From positions 310,001 to 374,000 of the forward strand of contig JAYWVB010000015.1 in the NCBI GenBank assembly GCA_039881045.1: a DNA stretch of 64,000 nucleotides. The letters are read 5' to 3'. Both the position numbers and the translations under genes were made by a program. Positions within the stretch are counted from its first letter, which is position 1, and the number at the start of each line of letters is the position of its first letter. Source of the stretch: Chaetomium olivaceum. Taxonomy: Eukaryota; Ascomycota; Sordariomycetes; Sordariales; Chaetomiaceae. This document shows, in pieces, positions 1 through 11,700 of the stretch. The notes beneath the pieces were generated by a model. That model worked only from the letters and a program-made list of their open reading frames with translations, had not been told where the DNA came from and made no database searches.

Positions 1-1420
1 CTGGTTGTTGGCGAACATCTCGGGAGCTTGGTGAGGAAGTTCTCGATACTATTCCGGCACTCGGTCAGGGAACCAGCAGCTCCTGGGGAACCGGGAGGAA
101 CGGCTCGTCCAAATCGCTCACCACGAGCATGCTTGTCTCGCCGTTCTCATCCGTGTCCTTGGGCACCGAGAAGTAGTGTAAGCTGGAGTCCACGGCGATG
201 AATCCGAGCCTGGTGCGCCGATCGGCATTGGGGATCCTGTTCAGACTGTCGAGGATGGTGCGCGCTAGTGGCAAGGAGACCGGTCGATACAGCAGCATAG
301 CAGACATCAAACAAGAAAAGATAGACCAGCGGCTGCGGCGGTCGGACCATGTATTCCTGCGGAGCCACAAATTCGACGACAGCATGATTCAGCTCGTGGC
401 GCTGCCACCGGTCAACGGTCTTTTGAGCCGCGGCGTCCCAGTCGAATGCTTGAGGCACGTCGTTGGTGAGGTTACACATATTGCAGCGCCATCGGTGGCC
501 GTGGTCCATGAAGGTAACGAATGGGTTGATGTATGACCTGCATCTCCGGCAGCGCGAGATGACCTGATCCTGGACAACGGGAACAGGGTCGTCCAAATCA
601 TGGAGAGCCGCGTAAGGCTGGATAATGAGCGCCAACGGGAGCTTGCTTTTCTTGAGCAGCGAGTGCGTCGTGGAACGGCGTTCACGGTCGATCGCACATA
701 CTTGGGGAGGCAGTTCGCATCTGGGGAGGGAGTGACGCTGGACTATCCAAGACGTTAGCATCCTTAGCAACGTCATAAATCTTGGCCTGCTTAACGTACA
801 TTCGGCGGCAAGATGATAGGCGGCGGGGAAGATCCAGCTCGGAGACATTGAAGGGCTGGTTGAGGAGATCGGTCGGGTAGAGCTGGTTGAGAGGCCCAAC
901 CCTCCCCTGGGCCGGGACTTGCTGCGGTTGCTGTTGCGCTCCGGGCCCAAGGTTCATGGTCGACATGCCGGAGGCCAGACCAGCAACATCACCCGGGACC
1001 GGAGGAGCGCCGGCCGAGGGGTAGTATGGCTCCCGGGGCCTGGTAACCCACGGCCGGGGCCGGCGCAGGCATCCCGTATGGCTGTTGCGGTTGGGCGCCG
1101 TAAGCAGCAGCAGGTTGGGCGCCATAGGCAGCGGGCTGGGCTTCTTGTTGCGGATAACCTCCGTAGCCCGGGGCGGGAGCTCCAAACTGGCCCCCCCCTT
1201 GCACCTGACCTCCTACTGCGGCATTGCCCCCCGCAGCGACATCGAAGGCGCCGGCAGCATATGCGCGCTTCTTTTTCTTGCCATGGTCGGCAGCGTGAGG
1301 TGCGCCTGCAGCCGGGGGCGGGGCATCGGCCGGGTTCGCATAACCTTGATCGGGGTACGGGGGTTGTTCGGTGGGTTGCTGAGGCGGAAACTGGCCGTAG
1401 CCGTCGTGGGGAGCGGACAT
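1..1420 (-). CDS. SEC24: COPII coat subunit Sec24, 5' part (truncated by window edge; frame breaks)
   Basis: Sec24 is the cargo-binding subunit of the COPII coat, which packs proteins into vesicles leaving the ER. The start is the ATG at 1420 (MSAPHDGYGQ). A Pro/Gln/Ala/Gly-rich N-terminus is followed by the conserved NQPFNVSELDLP stretch. Next come the zinc finger (CRRCRSY ... WRCNMCN, two CxxC pairs) and the start of the trunk domain (VDSSLHYFSV, DLDEPFLPVPQELLVP). The gene runs off the window at base 1, so the beta-sandwich, helical and gelsolin domains are missing. I place an intron at 743-799 (GTACGT donor, GCTAAC branch, TAG acceptor), joining PPN to SSVTPSPDAN. Even so, the frame must be changed near 1035, 826, 671 and 263. 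Each side of each break is strongly conserved, so I treat these as sequence errors and not a dead gene. Confidence 0.93.
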
Positions 1421-1907
1421 GGTGAGCTCGGCCGTGCGACGCTGCTGCAGCGCGTGTCCGTGACGAGACTGAAAGCGGGCAATGCAGCGTCAACAACACC
1501 AAAAGGGTGGCCGAAGTGGTGCAGTGTCTATTACCTGCGTGCTTGCAGGTCCGAGTGTGCGGTCTTGGAGGCGGAGAGCTGGCAGGAAGGATGGATGGCG
1601 TCGGTGGCAGCCCGGTGGCGGACTGTGGAGCAAGCTCTCGATTGGCGCGAGTTACAGGGTTGGAGCTGCTGCGGTGGCCTTCGCCAGTTTTGGTAGAGGG
1701 GCTGCGGGATGACAGACTGGCCTGATCACCGCAGCTTTCAGCGCTCAAGCGGACCGCAGGGATACTATCAGAGTGTCTCGTCTCGCACTGTGGCGCTCGA
1801 GCCGTGGCTGCCTGTGGATGCCAAGGGAAGGGAGTCGCGAGCGGAGACTGTTAAGAACTCGATTCAGTAATGCCTCGGTAGATGCATGATATTACGATGA
1901 TTTCGTG
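1421..1907. other. SEC24 upstream region
   Basis: This stretch lies between the SEC24 start and the transposon. It holds only short overlapping frames with no family likeness. It presumably contains the SEC24 promoter and 5' leader; I see no specific factor site I would defend. Confidence 0.5.
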
Positions 1908-1909
1908 TA

Positions 1910-1970
1910 ACGTAACCGGACACCTTCAGAACCACTTTTCCGCCCCGCACCCCACCACCTCGACTTCAGA
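1910..1970 (+). repeat. Left terminal inverted repeat of the transposon
   Basis: Begins ACGTAACCGGACACC directly after a TA dinucleotide. It pairs with 3740-3799: the outer 47 bases are identical, then there is a 3-4 base mismatch, then 10 matching bases. Confidence 0.93.
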
Positions 1971-2001
1971 TGCACCCACCAGCACTAGCACGCCGGCTAA
2001 A

Positions 2002-3681
2002 ATGTCCAGACCTCTGCAGCACGAAGACCGACTTCAGTTAGCGATCGAAGCGCTAGATTCGGGCCAAATCCCAAGCATTCGGAAGGCTGCAGCGGTGTTT
2101 GACGTGCCATATGCAACCTTAAGAGGACGCGTCGTAGGACGCGTCCCCCGTCAACAATCACAGATTGCTGCTCGAAAACTCCAACCAACTGAAGAAGCTG
2201 CGTTGATTCAATGGATCAAGTCGATGGACGACCGGGGTATGTCCCCGACGATTGGCTACATTCGACAGATGACCGACCTTCTCATTCGCGAGCGCGGGAG
2301 CTCAGTTTTGCTCGATGCGTCGGTTACAGCAACAGTCGATGAGAACAATACGGTTGGGGAGAAATGGGTCCGCCGATTCCTTGGCCGACAATCTGACTTG
2401 AAGTCGAGATACTCGCGCAAGTACGACTATCAACGAGCTTTATGCGAGGACCCTGAGATTGTCTTAGCATGGTTTCAACGGGTACAGAAGACCATCGAGT
2501 CGAATGGTATCCTTGATTGTGATATCTACAATTTCGACGAGACTGGGTTCCAAATGGGAGTAGCTAGTACAGCAAAGGTGGTAACTCGATCTGACCGGCG
2601 AAGGCGGCCCGTTGTTGTACAGCCTGGGAATCGTGAGTGGTCAACTGCCATCGAGTGTATCAACGCGCTTGGCTGGGCTCTCGATCCGATGATCATCTTT
2701 GAGGGGAAGGTCCATATCTCAACATGGTACGAGGACTCGCCCTTACCAGCCACTTGGAGGGTTGCAGTTAGTGAGAATGGGTGGACAACCGACGAGCTTA
2801 CTTTCGAATGGCTTCGGGAAGTCTTCGAGCCGCAAACTCGAAACCGAACAGTTGGCAGGTACCGCCTGCTGATTCTCGATGGCCATGGAAGCCATATGAC
2901 GCCGGAGTTCGACAGATTCTGCAAGGAGAACTCGATTCTCATTGAGTGCATGCCGCCGCATTCATCGCATCTTCACCAGGCTCTCGATGTCAGTTGCTTC
3001 TCGGTCCTTAAGCGAGCATACGGCGACTTGGTCAAAGCGATGACACTCGGCGTTCACCACATCGACAAACCAATGTTTCTTGAACTCTTTTTCGAAGCCC
3101 ACAGGAAGACTTTCAGCTCGAAAAACATCAAAAGTGGCTTTGCAGCGACAGGGCTTGTTCCATTCGACCCGAATCGAGTACTTGCTCGACTTCAAGTCAA
3201 AGTACGAACACCGAGCCCCCCCGCCTCCGTCCCCGATCAACCAACCTCAGCGCTCCCTCTCAAGACTCCATTGAATGTCATTGAGCTTGATCGTCTCCAG
3301 AGGCAGCGTGAAAACGGGGCAAGCCCAACGGAAAGGGCTATTCAAAAGATCATCAAAGGGTGCAAGATGGCGATGCATAACGCTGTTTTCTTACATGACG
3401 AGAACTCGCGGCTCCGAGCTGAAAATACCAGAAAAAAGCGAAAACGTGCACAGCGTCGAGCCTTCATTCAAACTGGAGGATCTATGACGATTGGACAAGG
3501 AATATCCAGTACCGTAGCGCGTCAGGATGCCCAACGCAGCCAGCAACCTCGTTTGGAGGCTGAAGGAGGAGAGGCAACAATTGCCGAAGCGACCATGTCA
3601 ACGGCACGGAAACGTGCACCAGCGAAGTGCAGTGTTTGTGGCTCAACTGATCACAATGCTAGAAGATGTCCCTGTAAATAA
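2002..3681 (+). CDS. pogo/Fot1-family transposase, DD35D, with C-terminal zinc knuckle
   Basis: This is the cut-and-paste transposase of the surrounding element (559 aa). The open frame extends upstream to an ATG at 1882, but that lies outside the left inverted repeat. I therefore take the ATG at 2002 (MSRPLQHEDRL). Domains in order: a psq-type helix-turn-helix (about residues 5-50), a CENP-B-type helix-turn-helix (about 60-130), and a DDE endonuclease domain. The catalytic acids are D179 (NFDETGF), D293 (LILDGHGSH) and D329 (HQALDV); 35 residues separate the last two, giving the DD35D form. The C-terminus has a basic stretch and a CCHC knuckle (CSVCGSTDHNARRC). No stop, frameshift or intron interrupts it, so it could be active. 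Confidence 0.92.
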   Translation: MSRPLQHEDRLQLAIEALDSGQIPSIRKAAAVFDVPYATLRGRVVGRVPRQQSQIAARKLQPTEEAALIQWIKSMDDRGMSPTIGYIRQMTDLLIRERGSSVLLDASVTATVDENNTVGEKWVRRFLGRQSDLKSRYSRKYDYQRALCEDPEIVLAWFQRVQKTIESNGILDCDIYNFDETGFQMGVASTAKVVTRSDRRRRPVVVQPGNREWSTAIECINALGWALDPMIIFEGKVHISTWYEDSPLPATWRVAVSENGWTTDELTFEWLREVFEPQTRNRTVGRYRLLILDGHGSHMTPEFDRFCKENSILIECMPPHSSHLHQALDVSCFSVLKRAYGDLVKAMTLGVHHIDKPMFLELFFEAHRKTFSSKNIKSGFAATGLVPFDPNRVLARLQVKVRTPSPPASVPDQPTSALPLKTPLNVIELDRLQRQRENGASPTERAIQKIIKGCKMAMHNAVFLHDENSRLRAENTRKKRKRAQRRAFIQTGGSMTIGQGISSTVARQDAQRSQQPRLEAEGGEATIAEATMSTARKRAPAKCSVCGSTDHNARRCPCK

Positions 3682-3739
3682 CAACTCGAATGATATTAAT
3701 TATAGCTTGATTAGATGTCTGTTCGTGTTGTGAGGTCTG

Positions 3740-3799
3740 TCTGAAGTCGGGGGGTGGGGTGCGGGGCGGAAAAGTGGTTCTGAAGGTGTCCGGTTACGT
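3740..3799 (-). repeat. Right terminal inverted repeat of the transposon
   Basis: Ends GGTGTCCGGTTACGT directly before a TA dinucleotide. It is the reverse complement of the left end at 1910-1970. Confidence 0.93.
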
Positions 3800-3801
3800 T
3801 A

Positions 3802-4472
3802 ACGGTACGTAAGCAAATCGAGAGTTTCGCTCGTGTAACATACCGCAACATCTTCGGTATTTTAGATCTGCCAAGAAAGGTGGGGCATCACCACCGAGTC
3901 GATGGCATCAGGCCGATCACTGGCTGCAGCGACCCGCGTCCAGTGGTCTTCCGGCTTCCCTACAGCCTAGCATCCAGTGCTCAGCAACCTGGAACAAAAC
4001 TCAGTGGCGGCAGCAAGCGGCAGTCGGCGGCAGTGCCCTTGGCCGCAATCAAACGTCGCCCGGCATTCGGAATACCAGCCATCTCGAACGTGGTCTGGAA
4101 GATTGATCCTGAGATATAAAAAGCTGAATTGCCGCTGAAGGTAAAAGAACGTGTGTGTTCTCTATCGCTGGCCAACACGACGGCGACGCTGGTTTTGCCG
4201 CAATACTGCGCCCCTCAGAACTTGCAGCCGACCCGATTGAAGGCCGGATTGAGACCCCTTCGGAGGCTCAGGTGGTCTCAAGAGAGGCAGCCCGCACCCA
4301 ACAGCTTCCCTGCCGGTGTTGCGCCAGGTTGAAAACCCAAGTGCAACATAAAACCCAAGTTTATTTCCGGGGTTCACGATCGTCCAAACCCACCCCGACT
4401 TGAACCCGTTACGCTTGCCTTCCCAGACTCAACAACCCTACTTGCGCTCCGAGTCGCGTCTTCTTGATCATC
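3802..4472. other. Intergenic, transposon flank and upstream region of the small membrane protein
   Basis: There is no gene I can support. Only short unrelated frames are present. The last few hundred bases presumably hold the promoter of the gene at 4473. Confidence 0.5.
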
Positions 4473-4958
4473 ATGTCTTGGGGAAAGCAAAAAGTGCAGA
4501 CCCCGCCGTCAACAGTCAGGTCAGCCTCGCCTCGTCTAATTGAAATGTTTTTGCCGTTTTTGGAAACGGTCTAACTAACAGCAAATTACAGGCAACTCCT
4601 GCCCCTGATTGTCACGCTCGTCATTCTGAGTGTGGTGGCTTGGGTCTGCTACCAGATCTACCTATCAATCGGCAAGATCAAGACACAGGCCCGCAAACAG
4701 ATGGCGAGAACGTGACCTTCACAAAAGACGGCATGCAAGTCAAAGTCCATGGCATTGAAGCCGAATCCTATCTGGACAGGACGCAGAGCTGGGTCGTAAA
4801 GGCGTGGGAATTGGGTTCTGGCTCGAGTCCCAACGAGAATGACGAGGCTGCGAGACGGAAGAGGTACCCTTAAGTCTTCTTGCGCATATTTTGGCGTCAC
4901 TAACATCATGCACAGGCATGTCTTGACGAAGCCGAAGCCGGAGGAGGGCCATCACTGA
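4473..4958 (+). CDS. Small conserved single-pass membrane protein, unknown function
   Basis: I do not know a function. Three exons: 4473-4519, 4592-4863 and 4916-4958. The introns have GT..AG ends and clear branch sites (CTAACTAAC and CACTAAC). The product (about 120 aa) starts MSWGKQKVQTPP, then has one membrane helix (LLPLIVTLVILSVVAWVCYQIYL). A basic stretch and a conserved domain follow (NVTFTKDGMQVKV, TQSWVVKAWELG). It ends KPKPEEGHH. The spliced exons total 362 nt, one short of a whole number of codons. The break is near 4709 (gcgagaacg), where one more A would join QMAR to NVTFTKDG. The layout suggests a tail facing cytosol or lumen behind an N-terminal anchor. Confidence 0.7.
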
Positions 4959-5303
4959 TTAGACAAGCCCAGGAGAAGCGAGGTAGAGGAGTCAAAGCAA
5001 CCTAGTCGTTGGCGCATAAATGAGCATTGCTGGCCCGACGTTAACTCGCCGTTCATAGTGGCCGCTGCCTGATGGGGGCTATCGGAGAAAAAGGTGCTTG
5101 TGCTCGTAATATATTCGAGCTCTTGGTTTCAGCATTGATTGACGCCGGTATTATTCAGATTAAACATCGTAGGATTCCACATATTTACAGCGCTCAAAAC
5201 TAGGGTATTCAACACCAGACCAAGCTCGTACAACCCTCTCCGTCGGGAAGATAAAACTGTAACCATGCCCACGTCACACAGAAACCTGTTTCTCCATGGC
5301 CGG
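4959..5303. other. Convergent 3' intergenic region
   Basis: About 345 bases between the 3' ends of the small membrane protein (+) and the Zn2Cys6 gene (-). Nothing else was recognised. Confidence 0.5.
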
Positions 5304-7598
5304 TCACGATCTGGACCCGGATGCACCTGCCGGCCCACCCTGGCTCTGGCGGGATTGCGGTGGCTCTTGACCAGGCGCATATCCCTTGGGGAGCGGATAG
5401 GCCTGGCGGCCCGACGATATCAGCTTCTCGAAGTCGTGTGCCATAGGATACGGTTTGGCAAGGAGGCCATCAGAGCGGATGAGCAGTGATGGGACGCGGA
5501 CGTTGAGCTGGCCTCTGTTAGCGAATGAGAACTATTAATAGGGGCTAGGAAATACTCACCAGGGATAATATATGTGCATACTTGATCCCCAGCTCGTCAC
5601 CGATGTGCTTGAGCCTGCCCCTAATGTATGCTCGTTCTAGACAGTCTGGTCAGTTTATATTCCACGCCATTTAGGAGAGGCACATACGGGCATCGGTTGT
5701 ATAGTCCTGCGTCAGCATACAGGCCAAGGGCCAGGTTAAAAAATACCCAGCGAGCCCCTTTATCCCAAAGTTGTCACCATAGGCAAAACTCGCTGATCCG
5801 TCCTCTGGTAACAAGTCTTTCCTCTTGGTGTGCCACCCTAAGTAGTACGGCACCGAGGCTAGGATGTCTGAGATGGTGTCCACGCATACTCTTGCCGCGG
5901 TGGCGTACTCGGGTGTCGTTCGGTAGTCCACAGGTGAGCACACCCAAGCGGCACAGCGGACTATGATAGACATGAGGACAAGCCTCGTCGTCCGCGCCTG
6001 GTTCCACACGCCGGCCACCCAGAAATCGCTGTACGCGTCTACCCGGCCCGGGAACACTTCCGCCCTGTAGTAGTCGTTGCCGCCGGGTACGGCGAGGCTT
6101 TGGAGCTGCCAGCATAACGTCTTAAATTGCCATGTATCTGGGACCGAGTCCATCCACGCCGCAACCTGCTCATCCAGACTCTGCGCCCGGTGCATCAAGT
6201 CCTCAACAAGTTCGATATTTTGCGGGGTGCGGGTGACACCGGTCATAATGCGGGTTATATCAGCGCGCAGCTCGCCGGTCAGAAGGCTGAGCCGCTGGCA
6301 TTCGGAGGCGGTCGAATCGGTGACGGCGTCCTGCAACCACCAGTCGGTGCCCATGGGTGGAGGGTTGCCAGTAGAGAGGGTGTGAATGACCTAGCAGGTT
6401 AGACTCGTTGAAATATCCTGAGTCAAGTCGCGGGTGCAACTTACAAGCTGCGTCCTCACGGCAATAAACAACTGCACCCCGATCTTTGTCTTTAGCTGAC
6501 TCCGCCCGCGGGCCTTGACAAGCTGTAATGCGCCCTCGACGTGTGATCCCCAAGCCATGTTACCCAACTGCTTGGCCGTATATTCTGTTCATCCATTAGT
6601 CACTCCTTTCCCTCTCTCACGCCAAATACCCGAGGCCATTCCCTCAATAAAAACAAAATAAAAAAGGACTCACCTCAAACATCCCCAACAACAAAACCGC
6701 CGCCAGCACCCCGTCCCCCTTCCACCTCTCCGGGTCCACCAACGCCGCCTGCGTAGCCCTCAACGCCTTGCTATACTCAGCAAACGCCTTCCCCAGCACC
6801 CCGCCGCGCTGCCCACCCGCGGCCGCTGCAGCCACCGCTTCTAAGCCCGGCATCCGGCCCAAGCCGGACCCCATCTTGCTAGACGGCAGCGCGGCGCGGT
6901 CGAAGCGACAGCCGACGACATGCGGTTCCCGAGCGACGCCAGCGCGCACGCGTTGAAAGCGTGTAGCAGGTGCGCCTCGCTACCTCCAATGCCTCCTCCT
7001 CCCGCGGCGGCTGTTCTGTCCAGCAGCGGGATGAGGTACTCCATGAATCCGCGCGAGCCGTCGTGCCGCGGGGACAGCACGAAGTTGGCGACGAAGTGAC
7101 ATGGTGCGAGGGATTCCGGGGCGATGTGGATCGGGGTGGGCGAGAGGGCTTGTTGTGCCTGGTCGAAGATGATGACTTGCTCTTGGTGTCGTCGGGAGAG
7201 GGCCGTGGTGGCGGTTGTGAATGGGGCGGGGGGGTGTCGTGGGCGAGGCGGAGGATGATGAGATGACGATGATGAGAGAAGAGGAAGAGACCGTGACTTT
7301 GGGCTTCTTGCCGGTATTGCTACCACCACCCCGTCTTGGGTTGCCGAGCTTCAGGGCTCGACGCTTCGCGGCGTGGTTCTCGTTGCGGAGGACCAGGTCG
7401 AATGCATCTTTGTAGCCGGGGCATTCACGCCGTGCTTTGGCGCATTGCTTGCAGGTCGGTTTTGTTTCGTCACACTACGGAATGTCGTCAATATCTTCTA
7501 CTTATGGGTAGTCGAGTTTTCCTCGCTGGTCGACCTACCTTGATACGCCGGGTCCGGCACATCTGGCAGCCCTTAGAGGGTTTCCCGCAGTACACCAT
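5304..7598 (-). CDS. Zn2Cys6 transcription factor with fungal-specific regulatory domain
   Basis: A fungal binuclear zinc cluster regulator. Exon 1 (7598-7539) begins MVYCGKPSKGCQMCRTRRIK. Exon 2 starts at 7474 with CDETKPTCKQC...CPGY, so the six-cysteine DNA-binding domain is split by a 64-nt intron. The rest resembles the middle homology region of such factors: APCHFVANFVLSPR, HAFNACALASLG, ALRATQAALVDPE, WGSHVEGALQLVKARGR and the long exon 6390-5688. Later introns are at 6585-6673, 6391-6444, 5637-5687 and 5508-5559. The stop is at 5304 after a Pro/Gln/Ser/Gly tail. The frame shifts at least three times: around 7250-7330, near 6910, and near 6578, where a base is missing in NITAKQLG. Its targets cannot be read from the sequence. 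Confidence 0.82.
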
Positions 7599-8751
7599 GG
7601 TTGGATTCGCGGGAGAGGGCGAGAAACAAGCCCGAGTGAAGCTAGGTCCCAGCCAGATACCTAGATAGCTGAATGTAGCCTTGCGTCTCGAGCGTTAGAT
7701 GCTATAAAGCATCATAGACCTCTCTACGTGATGACCCTAAAGATTGTTGCTGGCTTTTTGTAACCAGTGGAGCCGGCCCGGCGAGCATCTACCGGCATGA
7801 AAATGAAAACGTATTTGGACTTGGCGAGCGGTTTATCGTACAGTTTGGTAACGTTCCTGGAGTCGAAAGAGAAAACGAGAGAAGCCGAGGTTGAGAAATC
7901 AGGGCTAACTGAAGAGTGTGGCAGCCTCGGGGCGGTGGGAGCCGATGTCAGTCTGAGCGGTTGCGGCGGTTGCTTTTGTTCACCCCTTCCTCCCTTTTTT
8001 CCTGTTTTTTCCTTTCCTATGTCAACCAACCGTCAGAGGAGACGGGAATCACGGCATGGAGTGACCAACATTCGAAAACGAGAGGTTCAATGAACCACAA
8101 ACACGCCACTGTTCCCCCGTCGTTTGAACTCGCCAAGCTAGACCCGGCATCGAGCCGGGCCAAGCCCTCCACTTCCCCAAAGAGCTTGGCGCACATACCT
8201 ACCCATGCAGCGCTAGCCTGGGTTTGGGAATGAGGGGCGAGGGATGTGCAAGGTACCCAGGGGGCTCGCCACCATGACAGGCCTCGGCAACTACGCGCAG
8301 CCAGTCTGAGCTAGCTCAGGCTAGTCAAGCAATGGGCCTGCATCCTGCGTCCGAGGTATCAAGGCCGTAAAAAGCAACAACCTCAGCAGTTTCAAGTATC
8401 CCAGACACAACGGCCAACCGGGGTGTAACTCGGGCAAGTCGCACCCGAAACACATCACGAAGCAGCACCGCCACACCGTTTGGGGGTCAGAACCCCACTG
8501 ACCATATTTCAGAACTGAATCTTTGCTCATCTACTCAAAAGGTATCAACATGTCTAGCTCGAGACGTTACCGCAATGCTCCCCTCCCATCCCTTGTTCGC
8601 AAGTAAAACAGACTGCTAGATGTTGCTCACTTCCATGAGCGGGCTCTCTCCGCGCGACATCGCGGAGTAGAGGCTGATGTGAAGTCGCATTGTTGTACAA
8701 GTACCCCATCCGAGGACTCCAGACGGCGCGGATCCTCCCGTCTTCCTCCGT
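7599..8751. other. Intergenic, 1.15 kb
   Basis: Lies upstream of the Zn2Cys6 gene and downstream of MSN5. I see no gene, tRNA or recognisable repeat. A T/C-rich tract lies around 7980-8015. Confidence 0.45.
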
Positions 8752-11700
8752 CTAGCTGGCTTCATTAAACATACTAGCCACACCATCCAAGTCAGGAGTC
8801 TTGTTGCGTCCTGTCGAACCATCCATCCCCCCTGGTCCCGAGCCCCCGTTTGGCGTCATGAATTCCTGGGCCATTTTGCTGCGGGTAGGCTTCTTGCTAC
8901 CGCGTGAGGAGCCTGGCCTTACCCCAAGGCTCTTGGTAAGCTTTCCCATCTCCGAGATGCTAACCCCCTTCAAGTCCTCGAGTAGTTCAAGAACAAGGGC
9001 ACGTTGCTGGCGAGACTGCACCCCCGGCTGGGAGACGTGCTGGATCGTTCTGTCGACATCTTCTGGCTTGATATTTGGCAACGAGACAGAAATGTTCCGC
9101 GGCGTGGGCGTCAGAGACGAGTAGTAGGCCAGGATATAAGCGATCAGCGCGCCCAAGTCCCTTTGGGAGTCGACGAAATAGGGGTCGTGCAGTGAGGAAA
9201 TGGCCGCCTTCATCACCTCTGTAGAGATATACTCCCGGATTTCTCTCGCCGTTTCTTCTGGGATCGGGAAATCCTCAAGGGGTGCTGTGTGGGCCGGGTC
9301 TTTTGCAGTCTTTGCGAGCTCTGAAGGGCTAAATTCCGGCACGATGGAGCGGAAGACGCGCAGCACCACGCCGCAACATCTACCATCGTGCATACGAATC
9401 GCGTGACTGCAGAAGACTAGGAGGGGAACAGCGATAGACGGGTTCATTAGACAAAACTTGCGGAGCGGGGGATATTTCGTGCCTGAGCCCGCGTCCTCGG
9501 GTTTGTCCGCTGAAGCTGACCCCGGTGCTATGTCACGGTCAGCCTCGATGTCACGGTGCAAGGAACAAGTTGTGGGGAAAAGCTTACCGACTCTGGCCGG
9601 GTCGAGAACATCGGCGACCATAAGCACCGCGGAATAGGTGAGTTGTCTCAGGATGCTCTCGGCCTTCATCTCCTCGGCTAACTCGTCTGCTGCAGCCCGG
9701 ACTGCTTCCCGCTGTCCGAGCTTCTCCCACTCAGAGCTGATTTTGGCATCCATCTGCTCGAAACAGGTTGCCAAAATAGGAGGTACGAAGTGCTCCCGTA
9801 GCTCCACAGGGCAGTGATCGACGAGGAATCTCACGAGGGTGAGGAGGTTGATGACTTGGTGCGAGGATAGGTAGACCGAATCCGCAAACAGTGCGTTCGC
9901 TAACGGACCTGGAAGTTCCAAGAAGCCGTAGAACTGCATGTCCAGCCGCGTCATACAATATATGACGGCGTAGCATGTCTCCCGTACGAAGCGAACAGCC
10001 CCTCTAATCGTCGACGCAAGCCCTTCTAGAGTGTTCTTCTTCCCAAGGACTCTAGCATAGAAATCATCTTTACTCCCTTCCGAAATGCCGGCTTGCCAAA
10101 ATCGGTCGGACAGGAGGCGGCCAACCACCGACTGCATTTCTGCCGGCAGCAAGCTCCAGTTAGCCGGGTTGTGGGATGCGTGAGCATAGCTAGGCCAGAG
10201 TTAGTACTGGACCGATATCGACACGGTTTCAGATAACCAACCTCAGAAACTTGAGCAGCTCTGGCAGGATGAGCTGGAATCCATCCTGCCAAAGGTGCAA
10301 GAAGCCTGGTAAGCAGGCGAATCTTTATCATCCTCTCAACGGAAATGTCAAGAACGACTTGGTCACTCGAAGCGGTAGGGCCTAACTCTGGGTTAATAAG
10401 GAAGTGACATGATGTTGAACGGCCTAGCTTACCGATTGTCTCTGTTCTAGTTCGGCCTGAAGGGCTAACCCTTCGGCATCAAGATCCGTGGAGCCCCAGT
10501 CAGCATTCTCGTGAACGCGGCGCTCAACCAGGTATTTCTGGACTTTGTCGAGACCCAACAGCTCGCAGAATCCATTGTAGGAACCCAAAGCTTGTTTCAA
10601 GGAGTCGTTCTCCACTGATTCTTGACAGGATCGATAAACGCAGTGAGCTTTGAAAAAGACGCACAGCCGGTTCAATGTGAGTAGCCCGGTGGCTAGAAAT
10701 GGTTAGTAATCTAACCCAGGGCGACAAGATTATCGTCGCTATATGAACTTACATAATGATGAAGAGGAAGCTTTGGTATGCCACCTGGCGCTTTTCATCA
10801 AGAGTTCCGGACGCGATCATCTCCTGAACCTTCCCTTCTAGCTGGTCGTATACATCCTAGCACCATTGGTTAGCTTAGTGACCCCTAAGGAAGGGGTAAT
10901 ACTTACAAGAAGAGGATCGGGCATTTTTGATGCCAGTCGTTGCAGTTCAACCATGCTTTCGGTCTGGAGATCCCTAATAGCATCATTGAACAGTCTATGT
11001 TCCGGTTGCAGGGCCGGCCAGGTCATCAGAATATGCTCTAGCACCCTGAGCATGATCGCGGGCTTCGAGTCGAGCGCTCTGGTTGAGAAAGTCACTAGAA
11101 GTTGAAGGATCCGCTTCCGAATGAGAGGATCCTGGGTTATGTTTAGCCAATGCAATACATAAACAAAGAGATAACGGTGCCTTACCTCAAACTTCATCTC
11201 TAGAAGTTGACCACACCACTTCTCGAAGTACTCCTCGACGGCCGTTGCTTGCTGTTTCTGGGCCAGGGTTAGCAATCAGAGCATTGTGTAACAAAGACGA
11301 CCCACCTCCTCCGCAGTCCGGTTGCGTGATGTTCTCCACTTGTCGTAGCCTTTAAGGGCAGCCTCAATGACGGTTGCGTGGGCGTCAACGGTCAAGACGG
11401 GCAGGGAGGTTTTGGAGTAGTTGGAAGCTTGAAGCACGTTAGCTGCAAGTGTCTTTTTCGGGTTCCAACCGTTGAACTCACGGTTGAGGGGAGGTTGTCC
11501 GTCGTAAAGGGTGTTCAGGGCACGCTCGCCCTGCCAGCAATGCGAAAATGCGTCGGACATTTTAAGGTGCACAATGCTCTCGATGACTGAACAGCAGTAC
11601 CGCCGTAGTTTCCCAGAAAGGCGTGCCGCTCAGGGATAGTGTCTGTATCCTCAATGAGGAGAACGTAGACAGGATCCTCCGTGTCCTCCGGGAAATTCTC

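Larger units (their letters stand above)
1910..3799 (+). mobile_element. Complete pogo/Fot1-type Tc1-mariner DNA transposon
   Basis: A 1890-bp element with long terminal inverted repeats. The first 47 bases at the left end (from 1910, ACGTAACCGG...) match the reverse complement of the right end (to 3799) exactly. After a small mismatch the match resumes with CGACTTCAGA, giving inverted repeats of about 60 bp (1910-1970 and 3740-3799). The element is flanked by TA on both sides (1908-1909 and 3800-3801), the target duplication expected for this superfamily. It holds a single uninterrupted transposase gene. Perfect ends plus an intact gene point to a recent insertion. Confidence 0.93.

Noticed and set aside
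919..1748. Long plus- and minus-strand frames overlapping the SEC24 N-terminus
   Set aside because: They are antisense or shifted shadows of GC-rich, low-complexity SEC24 coding sequence, with no family likeness.
1882..2001. In-frame upstream ATG extending the transposase by 40 codons
   Set aside because: The ATG at 1882 lies outside the element's left inverted repeat, and the added residues are encoded mostly by the repeat itself. The ATG at 2002 opens the recognisable helix-turn-helix domain.
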